Assembly: GCA_026389695.1 (NCBI GenBank)
Contig: JAPLHI010000153.1
Span: 1-5,828 of the forward strand
Direction: 5' to 3'
Length of the DNA stretch: 5,828 nt
Source: Chloroflexota bacterium
GTDB lineage: Bacteria; Chloroflexota; Dehalococcoidia; GIF9; UBA5629
The notes under the pieces are model-generated. The model did not search any database, had not been told where the DNA came from, and worked only from the letters and a program-made list of their open reading frames with translations. The translations under genes and the position numbers were made by a program. Positions 5,499-5,828 of the stretch are shown here, in pieces (the first letter of the stretch is position 1; each line of letters starts with the position of its first letter).

Positions 5499-5828
5499 TT
5501 ATTTCTTCACCGGCAATATGACGGTAGCTGTTCCGCTGGTAGTGATCTCGCCCTTGCCGTTCTCCAGCCAAATTTCGCACTCCACGAGGCGCTCGCCGCC
5601 ATTCTCTGATTTGGCGGTAACCTTGCCCCTGCATTTGAGTGTATCCCCGTCTTCCGGCGCAGTCAGGGTCTTCATACGGCGTGGGTAATCCATAATCCTG
5701 AACTGCGTCTGGATCCGCTTTAGCCAGCCTTCATCGCCGATCCAGTCTGTAAGCATCTGTATCAACCACTGCCTTTTCAGCGTGCCGTGGGCGATAACCC
5801 CGCCGGTTTTCATAAAATTAATGGCAAA
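5499..5828 (-). CDS. MaoC-like hot-dog domain protein, C-terminal part (5' end beyond window)
   Basis: The frame is open from the right window edge to a stop at 5499, giving 109 residues. The Met at 5813 has no ribosome-binding site, and the frame continues upstream as FAINF, so it is best read as internal. The segment NFMKTGGVIAHG resembles the GxxxPIAHG stretch on the central helix of MaoC / R-hydratase hot-dog domains. It is followed by a helix (LKRQWLIQMLTDWIG), a QFR strand, and a GDTLKCRGKV turn-strand element and closing strands common in the family. Such domains usually act on acyl-CoA thioesters, mostly as enoyl-CoA hydratases or dehydratases. The catalytic Asp/His region normally lies upstream and is outside the window, so activity cannot be judged. 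The 192 bases to the esterase contain a good promoter, arguing against a strict operon. Confidence 0.7.
   Translation of the reverse strand, partial: FAINFMKTGGVIAHGTLKRQWLIQMLTDWIGDEGWLKRIQTQFRIMDYPRRMKTLTAPEDGDTLKCRGKVTAKSENGGERLVECEIWLENGKGEITTSGTATVILPVKK

Noticed and set aside
5499..5813. MaoC-like protein as a complete 104-residue gene starting at 5813
   Set aside because: There is no ribosome-binding site before that ATG, the frame stays open to the window edge, and family alignment places the Met inside the domain.

Overview
The window is 5.8 kb of bacterial DNA of moderate GC content (about half, by eye) that reads as ordinary chromosome with short genes on both strands. Shine-Dalgarno sites are strong (AAGGAG, GGAGGGG, AAGGAGG) and several sigma-70-type promoter elements are visible. 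No transposase, integrase, CRISPR array, tRNA or rRNA was seen. The mix of a lipoprotein type-B carboxylesterase, a MaoC-like hot-dog protein, a PAP2 phosphatase and methionine sulfoxide reductases would fit an environmental bacterium such as a member of the Chloroflexota (Dehalococcoidia-like). That placement is a weak inference from general protein character, not a demonstrated one.

Layout. Positions 1-815 (minus) hold an msrB-msrA pair. MsrB comes first, and msrA starts one base after the msrB stop and runs off the left edge. Positions 816-1005 are an AT-rich gap with a likely msrB promoter. Positions 1006-1308 (plus) encode only the C-terminal part of a GGDEF diguanylate cyclase domain, probably a gene remnant. 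It converges on a PAP2-family membrane phosphatase at 1356-2246 (minus). Positions 2247-2516 are a divergent intergenic region carrying promoters for both flanking genes and an unusual A/T palindrome. Positions 2517-3521 (plus) encode an unrecognised 334-residue protein built from seven degenerate repeats of about 45 residues, probably a seven-bladed beta-propeller. Positions 3522-3683 separate two convergent genes and contain a rho-independent terminator serving the minus strand. Positions 3684-5306 (minus) encode a secreted, lipid-anchored type-B carboxylesterase with an intact catalytic triad. Positions 5307-5498 hold its promoter(s) and an inverted repeat in the predicted leader. Positions 5499-5828 (minus) are the C-terminal part of a MaoC-like hot-dog protein that runs off the right edge.

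How the genes relate. Only msrB and msrA form an evident operon, for repair of oxidised methionine in both stereoisomers. The other genes appear to be separate transcription units and no common pathway is evident. No complete novel multi-gene system is visible. The least explained gene is the seven-repeat protein. The next most notable items are the truncated GGDEF segment and the two inverted repeats near promoters.
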